From: JAGQOZ01 sp041399205
Lineage (GTDB): Bacteria > Planctomycetota > Planctomycetia > Pirellulales > Pirellulaceae
NCBI GenBank assembly: GCA_041399205.1
Contig: JAWKTK010000012.1
Coordinates: forward strand, 200,758 to 264,757
Reading direction: 5' to 3'
DNA: 64,000 bases
Shown one piece after another: positions 40,099-49,188 of the stretch. The stretch's first letter is position 1; every line of letters begins with the position of its first letter. The notes beneath the pieces were generated by a model. It saw nothing but the letters and a program-made list of their open reading frames with translations. It ran no database searches and was not told where the DNA came from. A program made the translations under genes and the position numbers.

Positions 40099-40319
40099 AA
40101 TGAATGGCGGATTTTCACTTTTTCGCTAGTTAAACTAGGTCGAACATATACATCCGTGATCGACAATCTGGCCGATTTTTCCTGCCGAATTCGCCTCGGT
40201 TGCCGCCGGGCTTACTTTCTTCGCGTCTCCAGGCGGTTATTTCTTCGATGCGGACCTGACTGGCACGAGAAGTAGTTTGCTTGCGATTGTCATTTTGCTT
40301 GCCGCTAGACAAGCCACCA

Positions 40320-41125
40320 TCAGTAAACGGAAACGGTCGAACCGTCTTGTAGCATGACGCAGGGTTGGCGGCGTTGTTGCAGTTGCCCGAATAACCAGCG
40401 GACTTGATTTCGCGCTCGCAGCAGACGACTCCATTCGCTCAGTCGAAGTTGCGGCTTGAAGGAGTAATGGTTACCGCCATCTGACACCGGCCTGCAGCTG
40501 CAGCCGCGTCGTCCTTCGCAAACACACAATTCAAAATGGATTGCCAGGCCGCCTGACTGTGCCACAACTGAATGTGAATGGGATCCAGGCCAAACCAATG
40601 CTCGAGCGGTTCTAACACAACCAGATTCTGTTCGGCCGCCAACTTCAGAATTTGTTGATCCAAGTCGTCGGCCAAATCGACGGTTTGACTTAACGACAGG
40701 CGACACCCCGGAAACAAAAGCGAACGCATGGTCACAAACCGCAACGAGTCCAATTTGCGGATGGCATGCATAGGCGGTCGAGTGATCACGATTCGTTGAC
40801 TGAAGGCTTGCAGGCGAACGACGCTGGTGCGAACCGATTCGATAATCTGCTGAATACTGCGGCCGTACAAAATGTCGTTGCCAATGTCCGTTACCAACGA
40901 ATAGGTCGATTCGACCGGCGAAGTTTCCAGGTTCGACCAAATACCGCAGTGATTGATACCCGGCAACTGACGCACCAAGACCGTGGTGCGTAGTTCGTAT
41001 GATCGACCGTGCCCAAATGCCAACTGCATGTCCAGAGGACCGCTGTTGAAAGATCGAGCAATCCGAGCAATGTTGCAAAAATTCCGAGCGATATTGCTGG
41101 CACCTAATACAACCAATCGGTTCAT
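40320..41125 (-). CDS. SGNH/GDSL hydrolase-like protein, frameshifted at the 3' end
   Basis: The N-terminus VVLGASNIARNF matches SGNH block I but with GAS instead of GDS, so the nucleophile Ser remains and the Asp is Ala. TDIGNDILYG matches block III (GxND), and DPIHIQLWHSQAAW may hold the block V Asp/His. The frame stops at 40439, but the other frame goes on from NHYSFKPQLRLSEW to DGSTVSVY and a stop at 40320, so one base is off near 40450. It begins 15 bases after the M50 protease gene on the same strand. Function unknown. Confidence 0.6.
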
Positions 41126-41140
41126 GACGCTACTTCATCA

Positions 41141-41932
41141 CTACCAACGATGACCGCCATACGGATTTAAAGCTTGATAACTGGAAACGCCCAGCATCAC
41201 AAACATGATTCCCAGATACGGTTGACCTTGTCTATAGGCATAGACGGCAACCAACGCCGCAGCCGCCACAGAAAGCATTAACGAACTCCGCACGGCATCG
41301 GACGCTTTGAAGATCAGGAAAAGTTCTCGAGCAATCTGGCCGCCATCCAGCGGATAAACGGGGATCAGATTCAGCAGAGCCCAATAAATACTGACATGCA
41401 AAAACGACAACGAAAAAGAAAACAGTGCCGGCTGCGATTCCAACAAACTGTTTCCTACGGGGACGGGCAAGATCCGAGCAGCAATACCCATGACCGGAAC
41501 GTCACTGCCGATAGCCACAATCACGGTGATTAAAACCAATGCCGCCGCAATCTGAGCCATCGGACCGGCGGCGGAAATAATCAAATGACTTTCCGAACGA
41601 CTCGATCGACCTCGGCCATACGCCGCATACGAATCGGGCACCGCCAAACCGCCAAAATGATACAAGACAATATGCGCGTCCGTTCCGTAAATACGAAAAG
41701 CAAACGCGTGCCCCAGTTCATGAATGGTGATGGAAATCAGAACGGCCGTGGTCCAAATGATGTATTCTCGTAACACAGGCATATTACCTGGAACGACATT
41801 TGCCAGGCCTTGAATGAAGCCCCATCCCAAGACCAATGTCGCTACCCAAAACCACGGACTGATGCGAATGGGAAATCCGAACAACATGAAGTTGATGTCG
41901 TAAGGAGTCCGATTTGGTTCGCCGATCAACAC
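41141..41932 (-). CDS. Site-2 protease family (M50) metalloprotease
   Basis: A polytopic 263-residue intramembrane zinc protease: TIHELGHAFAF provides two zinc His and the Glu, and LLNLIPVYPLDGGQ provides the third ligand Asp. Six or so hydrophobic helices. This minimal form lacks PDZ and CBS domains. Start is GTG 41932. The SGNH-like gene follows after 15 bases. Substrate unknown. Confidence 0.92.
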   Translation of the reverse strand: MLIGEPNRTPYDINFMLFGFPIRISPWFWVATLVLGWGFIQGLANVVPGNMPVLREYIIWTTAVLISITIHELGHAFAFRIYGTDAHIVLYHFGGLAVPDSYAAYGRGRSSRSESHLIISAAGPMAQIAAALVLITVIVAIGSDVPVMGIAARILPVPVGNSLLESQPALFSFSLSFLHVSIYWALLNLIPVYPLDGGQIARELFLIFKASDAVRSSLMLSVAAAALVAVYAYRQGQPYLGIMFVMLGVSSYQALNPYGGHRW

Positions 41933-41988
41933 GGCAAGTTCCTTTCCATGACGAAAGTTCGAATGTCATCAAGCGAATTGCAGACCCC

Positions 41989-42055
41989 AATCCTAGCCCG
42001 AAGCGTTAGCGAGGGAATTGCGACTTTCCCCTCGCTGACGCTTCGGGCTAGGATT
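41989..42055. repeat. Large dispersed palindrome ('ARSVSEG' type)
   Basis: An inverted repeat with arms of 27 bases (AATCCTAGCCCGAAGCGTTA and on) and one mismatch, around a short loop. When translated, one arm reads ILARSVSEG, a string common in spurious planctomycete open frames (recollection). It lies between lpxB and the M50 gene, not inside a gene. A partial arm occurs at 14331-14344. Confidence 0.8.
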
Positions 42056-42156
42056 GATAATCTAGGGTGATAGCTTCGAAGTCTGCGGGATCGTTCAATA
42101 GTTTAGGCGTATTCGCGTTACACCAACACTGGCAAGGTGCGATTTCATCAAACTCT

Positions 42157-42182
42157 GCCGCCTGAAGGCGGGACTACGAACG
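42157..42182. repeat. Short palindromic repeat, copy 1
   Basis: Core CCGCCTGAAGGCGG followed by an ACTACGAACG tail. It lies just after lpxB and matches 22 of 25 bases with the copy at 49063-49087 in the opposite orientation. A REP-like element. Confidence 0.6.
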
Positions 42183-42186
42183 AAAA

Positions 42187-43404
42187 TCACGCTGCGTGCT
42201 GTCGCTGCGATTTTTGTTTTGTGACCAACGAGCTGACGATGTATTCGGCCGCGCGATTCGAAGCACCCGCTTGCGCAAAATCAACCGCAAGGTCGTCCAG
42301 TTGCTTAACCACTCGATTTCGTTCGCTCCGGTCCGTCAACCATTGCGTCAAATGGTGAGCCATCTGGTCGGTTTTGTCTTCGGCCGTCAAATATTCAGGG
42401 AAAGGAATGTGCTGTGCAGCCAGCGAACCTGGTTCGAACAATTCGCCGTGATCGCAATACCGATCCTCTTTGGCGGCCAGCAAATTTACTAACGTGATGT
42501 AGCGAACCTTGCGAAAAAACTTTTGCACGAAGAACGCAAATCGACTGACCTTGTAGTGAATCACCGTCGGTTTGCGATGGAATAGCAACTCCAGCGAAAC
42601 GGAACCGGAACACGCCAAACAAACGTCCGCCGCCTTGATCAACTCCGGCGTACGACCAACACAAACCTGAATCGGCAATGACGCAGCTTCCACAAGCCTC
42701 GTCGCCATCTCGGCTTGTCGTTCATTGAATGACGCGATCGCAAATCGAGCTTCCGGAATTCGTTTTGAGACTTTTAGGGCCGTCGCGACGAAGGCTTCTA
42801 AGTTCGCTTCGACTTCTTGCGTACGCGAACCGGGCAAAATAGCGACCAGCGGGCGGTTCGCATCGACCACGCTTTCAATAAACGCTTCGTCATATACATG
42901 CGACGTAGTTTCATCAAAAAACGGATGACCCACAAACGTCGCCTGACAACCTCGCTGCCGATACCAATCCACCTCAAACGGCAACTTGCACAGCACATGG
43001 TCCACCAACCGCCGCATTTTGGAGACTCGCCAAGAAGCCCAAGCCCACATCTGAGGCGTACCATAATAGTAGACCGGAATGCCATGCGCCTTGGCTCGCC
43101 GCGCAATCCACCAATTGAAGCCGGGATAATCTATCAGCACCACCGCGTCAGGTCGATGCTGTTTGAAATAGGCGTTAGCGCGAAGCAGCAGCCGCAAAAA
43201 GACATGTATATTGAGTAGCACTCGCAAGAACCACATGACGGCCAGCCGAGTAAGATCTTCGTGCAATTTGCAACCGGCATTTGCCATCCGAGGCCCGCCG
43301 TAGCCAACGCAGCGAATATCGGGAACTTCGCGCCGAAGAGCTCGAATCAAATTCGCGCCGTGCAAATCGCCACTCGGCTCTCCAACGGAAAAGAAGACTT
43401 CCAT
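42187..43404 (-). CDS. lpxB: Lipid-A-disaccharide synthase
   Basis: Joins UDP-diacylglucosamine and lipid X to lipid A disaccharide in the Raetz pathway, at the inner membrane. 405 residues with SVGEPSGDLHGANLIRAL at the start, YYGTPQMWAWASWRV, LPFEVDWY, ILPGSRTQEVEANL and CSGSVSLELL. ATG 43404 starts the fold. It implies that this organism makes lipid A. It ends the run lysS-lolC-lolD-ilvE-lpxB on this strand, 91 bases after ilvE. Confidence 0.95.
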   Translation of the reverse strand: MEVFFSVGEPSGDLHGANLIRALRREVPDIRCVGYGGPRMANAGCKLHEDLTRLAVMWFLRVLLNIHVFLRLLLRANAYFKQHRPDAVVLIDYPGFNWWIARRAKAHGIPVYYYGTPQMWAWASWRVSKMRRLVDHVLCKLPFEVDWYRQRGCQATFVGHPFFDETTSHVYDEAFIESVVDANRPLVAILPGSRTQEVEANLEAFVATALKVSKRIPEARFAIASFNERQAEMATRLVEAASLPIQVCVGRTPELIKAADVCLACSGSVSLELLFHRKPTVIHYKVSRFAFFVQKFFRKVRYITLVNLLAAKEDRYCDHGELFEPGSLAAQHIPFPEYLTAEDKTDQMAHHLTQWLTDRSERNRVVKQLDDLAVDFAQAGASNRAAEYIVSSLVTKQKSQRQHAA

Positions 43405-43495
43405 GTCATTTCCATTCTTGTTGCGAAGGCAGTTTTGGGAAGGAAGGATTCCGGTTGCCGCCCGTGATGAGCAAAACAACAAAGCAAGCCGCCAG

Positions 43496-44353
43496 CTACT
43501 TCCGCGTCACTTCGTGAAACAGTTTGGTCAGCTGTTTGGTGACAGGTCCTGGCTTGCCGTCGCCGATCACGCGCGAATCAATTTTCACTACTGGAATCAC
43601 TTCAGCCGCACTACCCGTCAGGAAACATTCGTCTGCAATATAAACGTCATGCCGCGTCATCGGCATTTGTTCGACGGTGATGCCGGCTTCTTCCGCCAAA
43701 TCAATCACGGCTTGTCGAGTGATCCCTTCCAGAATTCCGGCGTCCAACGGCGGCGTACGTAACCGGCCTTCGGTCACAATGAAGATGTTGTCGCCCGTGC
43801 ATTCCGCAACTTCTCCTTTGTGATTCAGCATCATGGCTTCCACGCAGTTGGCTTGTAAGCCTTCTACCTTGGCCATGATATTGTTCAGATAATTCAGCGA
43901 CTTGATTCGAGGACTCAGCGCGGCCGGATGATTTCGAATGGTGCTGGCCGTAATGATTTCCAGGCCGTTTTGGTAAAATTCGTCTGGGTACAGCGAAATG
44001 TGATCGGTGATGATGATGACTTGCGGATTGCTAGTTCGATTCGGATCCAGCCCCAAGCTTCCGGAACCTCGAGTCACCACCAGGCGAATATAACCGTCCT
44101 TGATGCCGTTTACCTGCAGCGTATCGTTCACGGCTTTGGCCATTTCATCCTGGCTGATAGGAATATTCAAACAGATCGCTCGTGCCGATTTCCAGAGCCG
44201 ATCCAAGTGTTCGTCTAGGCGAAACACTTTCCCGATGTAGCTGCGCATTCCTTCAAAGACACCGTCACCGTAAAGCAGTCCGTGATCATAGACGCTAATC
44301 TTGGCGTCTTCTTTGTCGAACAATTGACCGTTGATGTAGACCTTCAGTGACAT
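43496..44353 (-). CDS. ilvE: Branched-chain-amino-acid aminotransferase
   Basis: A fold type IV PLP enzyme that interconverts Leu, Ile and Val with their keto acids. SVYDHGLLYGDGVFEGMR, PLP lysine in SPRIKSLNYLNN (Lys151), the AECTGDNIFIV phosphate-binding loop and ITRQAVIDLAEE. 285 residues, usual length. It lies 36 bases after lolD. A D-amino acid transaminase is the close alternative, but the LNYLNNIMAKVE and FEGMR contexts favour IlvE. Confidence 0.9.
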   Translation of the reverse strand: MSLKVYINGQLFDKEDAKISVYDHGLLYGDGVFEGMRSYIGKVFRLDEHLDRLWKSARAICLNIPISQDEMAKAVNDTLQVNGIKDGYIRLVVTRGSGSLGLDPNRTSNPQVIIITDHISLYPDEFYQNGLEIITASTIRNHPAALSPRIKSLNYLNNIMAKVEGLQANCVEAMMLNHKGEVAECTGDNIFIVTEGRLRTPPLDAGILEGITRQAVIDLAEEAGITVEQMPMTRHDVYIADECFLTGSAAEVIPVVKIDSRVIGDGKPGPVTKQLTKLFHEVTRK

Positions 44354-44389
44354 AATGTGATTCTTTGCTAACCGAGCAGGAGGAAAATG

Positions 44390-45214
44390 CTAAATCGTTT
44401 TGACACACCCTTCCACCAATTGGACCGTGCGATGAGCTCGCTTGGCGATCAGTTGGTCATGCGTCACCATGATAATAGTGAGCTGATGATCCTTGTTCAA
44501 GGATGTCAGCAGATGCATGATTTGTTCGCCCGTTTCGTGGTCCAAATTGCCAGTAGGTTCATCCGCCAACAGGAGCCGAGGATTGGTCATGAGCGCGCGA
44601 GCAATCGCGACGCGTTGCATTTCACCACCCGAAAGTTCCTTCGGTCGGTGACGCAAGCGGTGCGAAAGGCCCACCGTCTCCAGCAGCTCCATTGCTCGAG
44701 CCCGCAGCGCACGTCGCTGCTTCCAATAGCCCCAAACGCCGTTGCGAATCATCTGAGGAAGAACGACATTCTCCAGCGTCGAAAGTTCGGGCAGCAAATG
44801 ATAAAACTGAAAAATCATGCCAAACTGCTGGTTACGCAGTGCGTCTCGTTTGGCCGGATGAATGTTGTCGATGCGGCAATCGCGAAAGAAGATTTCGCCC
44901 GCATCGGGCACATCCAACGTTCCCAACAAATGCAACAACGTGCTTTTGCCAGAACCGCTCTGTCCTACAATGGCGGTGAATTCTCCTTCTCGGCAAGAAA
45001 AGTCGACGCCCTTTAAAACCGGCACCACCACATTGCCCTTGCGATACGCTTTTTTGAGCCCCGTGGCGCGAATGGCAACCGATGTTGACGCGGGTGTTCG
45101 CTGCGAACCATCTGATGCACTATTGACGGGCACGTCAAAGTGAGGTCCGCGAAGCGAATGAACTCCGCTGGCCAAACCAGCGTTCTGTGACTTTGGCGAT
45201 ACAGCATTATTCAT
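44390..45214 (-). CDS. lolD: ABC transporter ATP-binding protein, LolD type
   Basis: ATPase of the lipoprotein-releasing complex that hands outer-membrane lipoproteins to LolA. Walker A GQSGSGKST, the Q-loop region FGMIFQFYHLLPELS, signature LSGGEMQRVAIARAL and Walker B LLLADEPTGNLD are all in place. An N-terminal lead of about 45 Ser/Asn-rich residues precedes the domain. The start overlaps the lolC stop by eight bases, so the two are coupled. Confidence 0.9.
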   Translation of the reverse strand: MNNAVSPKSQNAGLASGVHSLRGPHFDVPVNSASDGSQRTPASTSVAIRATGLKKAYRKGNVVVPVLKGVDFSCREGEFTAIVGQSGSGKSTLLHLLGTLDVPDAGEIFFRDCRIDNIHPAKRDALRNQQFGMIFQFYHLLPELSTLENVVLPQMIRNGVWGYWKQRRALRARAMELLETVGLSHRLRHRPKELSGGEMQRVAIARALMTNPRLLLADEPTGNLDHETGEQIMHLLTSLNKDHQLTIIMVTHDQLIAKRAHRTVQLVEGCVKTI

Positions 45215-46871
45215 AGCGAAGTGCCTCCACGGGATGCATCCGAGCGGCTCGTAAAGCCGGCAACACACTGGCCATTACGGCAATCAGCATTGCGCCCAGA
45301 ACAATCCAGCCGATCGTCCAAGGTTCAATGACGGTAGGAATTTGTTGAAAGTAATAAATCGTAGGATCAAAGACCTCGCGGCCCGTAAACGATTCCAGAA
45401 GTGACGCAATACTATTGATGTTGACCACAAACAACAGGCCCAACACCATGCCCACTCCGGACCCGACACAACCGAGTGACAATCCGTATCCCAAAAAGAT
45501 AGACATGACGCCTTTCTTGGACGCACCCAATGATTTGAGGATGCCAATGTCTTTGGTCTTTTCCACCACAATCATGAAGAACGTGGCCAAGATGCCAAAG
45601 CCGGCGACGGCAATGATCATAAACAGCAGGATATTCAGGATGGTCGTTTCCATTTGCACGGCAGCCAGCAGCGGCCCCTGCATTTCCTTCCAAGTTTGAA
45701 TTCGATAGGGAAACAATTCGGCCGGATAGTGTTCGCGTAGTTTTTGGCACGCCAACTCCAGATTGGCCCCTTCGGCCAGTTTCAGTTGGATCGAACTAAC
45801 AGCACCTTCGCCGGTCGCAGGATCAATCATATTGCGTAATTCTTGCAGTCGGCGAATCGGCACAAATGCAAACCCCGAATCGTATTCGCTCATCTTGCTT
45901 TCATAGAAATCGACAACCGTGAAGTCTGCGAAGGCAATTTCCGGTTTCTTCCCCGCCGTGGGAAATCCGACCTTCACGTCATCGCCGGGCCGACACAGAA
46001 AGAAGTCAGCAACTTCGCCTTCCGGAGTACGATGTCGAATATTGGAAATGCTGATTCCCAGTATGATCCCTGTCCACTCCTCTTTTGCCGGATCAAAAAC
46101 GTGCTGCGGCGCATCATCCAGTTGAGCAAAAGGATCGTCGGGAACGTTGATATCATTCAAAGAAAGACCGCCTTCCATGGCCAAGTCCAAGTCAAAATCT
46201 TCACCCGCCAGAAGTTCATTGGCGTGATCCTGGTCAGCGACATTGTGGTCCGTTTCGCTGGGAACGTTTGCTGTTTGTACTTCGGCCGATTCGTCTTGGA
46301 CCAGCGATTCGTTCAACGCGGCATCGGTGGTCTGCAACTCCATTTGCTTGCGTTGTTCTTCTTGATATCGTTCGGCGGCAACTCGCATTCTTCGATATTG
46401 CCTCCCAGCGTCGCGCAAGCGTTTGTCGTAGCCGCCTTCGCGCAACATGAAACTCAAACGTTCTCGATTCTGTGGATGTAACAGATACTGACTAAAGTCA
46501 CTGACACTGGCGTACGTTTGATCATCAATACCAATCAGATTGACTTGTTTGGTAATCCATTGACCTCGTACCTGAAACGTCAGCATAGACGGAATGTGGA
46601 CCGTGGTTGTCAGGCCTTCCAGGTCGTCACCCAGAATGTCGCGAATGTTGTTTTCCAGCGACGCCACATCTTCAATGCCGTTGGAGCCGTGCGATTCCAC
46701 CACGATATCCGAAAGGATGCCATGCAACCGCTTGTACATCTCTTCCTGAAAACCAGACATCACGCTGTTGACCACAATCATGGTGGCCACGCCCAACGTC
46801 ACACTGATAATGGACGCCAACGCGATATAGCGCGAACGTAGATAGCGCGAACAGAGCAGAAGTTTGAACAT
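45207..46871 (-). CDS. lolC: Lipoprotein-releasing system permease, LolC/E type
   Basis: Four-helix ABC permease: an N-terminal helix (IALASIISVTLGVATMIVV) and three C-terminal helices, with the family end LPALRAARMHPVEALRYE. 554 residues, against about 400 normally; the excess lies in the large periplasmic domain at roughly residues 150-280, an acidic Gln/Glu/Asp-rich insert. Start ATG 46871 has AGGA upstream. Only one permease gene is present, so a homodimer is likely (as in LolF-type systems). lysS is 95 bases upstream. Confidence 0.9.
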   Translation of the reverse strand: MFKLLLCSRYLRSRYIALASIISVTLGVATMIVVNSVMSGFQEEMYKRLHGILSDIVVESHGSNGIEDVASLENNIRDILGDDLEGLTTTVHIPSMLTFQVRGQWITKQVNLIGIDDQTYASVSDFSQYLLHPQNRERLSFMLREGGYDKRLRDAGRQYRRMRVAAERYQEEQRKQMELQTTDAALNESLVQDESAEVQTANVPSETDHNVADQDHANELLAGEDFDLDLAMEGGLSLNDINVPDDPFAQLDDAPQHVFDPAKEEWTGIILGISISNIRHRTPEGEVADFFLCRPGDDVKVGFPTAGKKPEIAFADFTVVDFYESKMSEYDSGFAFVPIRRLQELRNMIDPATGEGAVSSIQLKLAEGANLELACQKLREHYPAELFPYRIQTWKEMQGPLLAAVQMETTILNILLFMIIAVAGFGILATFFMIVVEKTKDIGILKSLGASKKGVMSIFLGYGLSLGCVGSGVGMVLGLLFVVNINSIASLLESFTGREVFDPTIYYFQQIPTVIEPWTIGWIVLGAMLIAVMASVLPALRAARMHPVEALRYE

Positions 46872-46966
46872 AGGCCAATCCTTTGGCGTTATGGGTCGAG
46901 TGCGAATCCGTCCGCACGAGTTTCTTGACCGTGGAGCCAAGTCAGTAGCCTGCTCCACGCATTTTC

Positions 46967-48529
46967 TTATTGTTCTGGTCGAAGCAACGGGAACAAAATG
47001 ACGTCGCGAATAGTTTGCGAATTGGTCAGCAACATCACCAGCCGATCAATACCTATGCCCAGCCCACCCGCCGGCGGCATCCCATTGCGTAAGGCTCGAA
47101 TAAAATCGTGATCCATTTTGGCCATCGAATCTTCTTCGGACAGTCCATCCAACTGCGTCTTGAACAGCTCTTCCTGCACATCCGGATCGTTCAATTCAGT
47201 ATAGGCGTTGGCCAACTCCATTCCCTGCACAAACAATTCAAAACGTTCTGCAATGGCAGGATTGTCCGTCTTGCGTTTCGTCAGCGGACAAATACTGGCT
47301 GGGTAGTCAATCACAAAGATGGGACCAACCAAACTGTCTTCCACTTTTTCTTCAAAGATATCGCTCTTGATCACGTCCGGATGACGGCCTGCCGTTTCAA
47401 TCCCAATGGTCTTGGCATAGTCGATGATCGCTTGTTCATTGTTTGGATCGACACCAGTATGTTCTTGGAACAGGTCGGCATATGTCTTTCGCTGAAACGG
47501 TGTTGCGAAATCGATTTCCGTTTCACCCCAAGGCAACTTCGTACCATGACCCAAAACAGCAATGGCATCGCTAATGATCTGTTCGGTCAGATCCATCATC
47601 GTTTCGTAATTGCCGTAGGCCTGATACACCTCCAGCATGGTGAATTCAGGATTGTGCTTGGGGCTGATCCCTTCATTCCGGTAGACTCGCCCTAGCTCAA
47701 ACACGCGTTCCATACCGCCCACTAGTAAGCGTTTCAGATGCAGTTCCAACGCAATTCGCATATACAGCTGGATGTCCAGCGCGTTGTGGTGCGTGACGAA
47801 TGGCCGAGCTGCCGCGCCGCCGGCAATAGAATGCAGCGTGGGCCCTTCAATTTCCAGATAGTCGTTGTCGGCCAGGGTGTTGCGAATCGATTTGACAATC
47901 TTGGACCGTTCAATAAAGCGGTCTCGAACTCCGTCCGTGTACGTCAGATCCAAATAGCGGCGACGCTGGCGCAGTTCCGGGTCGGTCAGCCCGTGATGTT
48001 TTTCCGGCGGCGAATCGATACTCTTGCACAAGAAGTGCAGCGATTCAGCAAAGATCGTGATTTCACCCGTTTTGGTGCGACGCAACTGACCGTCAACACC
48101 GATGATGTCGCCCAGGTCAAAGCAGTTAGCCAGCTCCCATGCTTGTTCGCCGACTTGATTTTTGCCGACGAACAATTGGATGCTACCCGTTTGGTCGCGA
48201 ATATCAATGAACTTCAGCTTCCCGGTGTCTCGCTGAAACACAATCCGCCCGGCTGCTCGCACCGCCGGCCCGACCATTTCTCCTTTGCCTTGTTCGGAAA
48301 GCCATTTGCGAAAGTCAAAATCGTCCGGCTGAGAATCCAAATCAGGCAGTTCAATGCGGTCGCCCGCTTCCGTCTGCAGGGCAACTTCGCCAATTCGCTG
48401 ACGAATTTCCCCAATCGCCGCTTTGTCATCAAATCGACTTCCCCACGGATCGACTCCCATGGCCTGTAACTTGGCCAGTTTGTCTCGCCGAGCTTTCTCG
48501 ATGCGTCCTACGTCTTCTGGTTCAGTCAT
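46967..48529 (-). CDS. lysS: Lysyl-tRNA synthetase, class II
   Basis: Charges tRNA-Lys. 520 residues: N-terminal OB fold (VRAAGRIVFQRDTGKLKF), class II motif 2 with VYRNEGISPKHNPEFTMLE and motif 3 GLGIGIDRLVML. The start MTEPEDVGRIEKARRDKLAKL is as in other class II LysS. First gene of the minus-strand run to lpxB. Confidence 0.97.
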   Translation of the reverse strand: MTEPEDVGRIEKARRDKLAKLQAMGVDPWGSRFDDKAAIGEIRQRIGEVALQTEAGDRIELPDLDSQPDDFDFRKWLSEQGKGEMVGPAVRAAGRIVFQRDTGKLKFIDIRDQTGSIQLFVGKNQVGEQAWELANCFDLGDIIGVDGQLRRTKTGEITIFAESLHFLCKSIDSPPEKHHGLTDPELRQRRRYLDLTYTDGVRDRFIERSKIVKSIRNTLADNDYLEIEGPTLHSIAGGAAARPFVTHHNALDIQLYMRIALELHLKRLLVGGMERVFELGRVYRNEGISPKHNPEFTMLEVYQAYGNYETMMDLTEQIISDAIAVLGHGTKLPWGETEIDFATPFQRKTYADLFQEHTGVDPNNEQAIIDYAKTIGIETAGRHPDVIKSDIFEEKVEDSLVGPIFVIDYPASICPLTKRKTDNPAIAERFELFVQGMELANAYTELNDPDVQEELFKTQLDGLSEEDSMAKMDHDFIRALRNGMPPAGGLGIGIDRLVMLLTNSQTIRDVILFPLLRPEQ

Positions 48530-48912
48530 TTTGGATGCGATATTTCGCTTAAATTCGAACTAGTTTTGCTATCTTCGCTAAATAAAACCTTCCGAAGGTC
48601 GCAACATTCTAGTGAAACGTCCGAACCGGTCAATGTGGATCGAATTCGCCACGGTAGCCACTTCCCAATATCGTGCAAACCACCAATCCACTCGTTTGGC
48701 GAGGACTTCTCAGCGAATGGCAAAACTGATATCTTTCACGGTGATTCAGCCGAGCGAATTCGGCCGATAGAGGCAGTGAATCCGCCCTGTCGTTGCACGG
48801 CGGATAAATGAGTTCGCTAGCATTTCAGCGAATCAAACGAATAGAGACCGTCCGCATTTGGACACATTGATCCGTATTCCATTAACAGAAAACTACCCAC
48901 AGGAGCCATTCC
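48530..48912. other. Divergent intergenic region
   Basis: Between lysS and the small basic protein gene. I see no further gene and no clear promoter box; it must hold the promoters of both. Confidence 0.4.
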
Positions 48913-49011
48913 ATGGCCAAGCCACATCGCGTTTTAAAGAAAGCCAATCATGGCAGCCGGCCCGCTAATTCGAAAGCTCGCAAAGCGAAGCGTCGTAAGG
49001 TAAAAACCTAA
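48913..49011 (+). CDS. Very basic 32-residue protein
   Basis: A short reading frame with a strong AGGAG site eight bases before ATG. The product begins MAKPHRVLKKANHGSRP and ends with KARKAKRRKVKT: about 14 Lys/Arg in 32 residues and no acidic residue. Such proteins are usually ribosomal or bind RNA; it vaguely resembles the Thx-type ribosomal peptides, but I cannot assign it. It lies in a 660-base space between lysS and the FabZ-like gene and is easily missed by gene finders. Confidence 0.7.
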   Translation: MAKPHRVLKKANHGSRPANSKARKAKRRKVKT

Positions 49012-49062
49012 TTGAAAAGTGTTACTTTCGCGTTTCGATTTGTCGTACCGCTTGACCTTGGC

Positions 49063-49087
49063 CGTTTGTTGTACCGCCTTCAGGCGG
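49063..49087. repeat. Short palindromic repeat, copy 2
   Basis: CGTTTGTTGTACCGCCTTCAG and GCGG: the reverse complement of the element at 42158-42182, 22 of 25 bases. It lies after the small basic protein gene. Confidence 0.6.
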
Positions 49088-49188
49088 AAGACCGAATCAG
49101 CCGGGACGTGGTACTAACAAACCTTGTTCAACGGCGGCGAAAACCGTTTGTGTAACGCAACCGGGAAACGAATCGACAGGGAAACTCC

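Noticed and set aside
41810..42070. Frame containing ILARSVSEG
   Set aside because: The string comes from the large palindrome, which is a repeat and not a gene.
45843..46481. 212-residue plus-strand frame inside lolC
   Set aside because: Shadow of lolC.
47738..48469. 243-residue plus-strand frame inside lysS
   Set aside because: Shadow of lysS.
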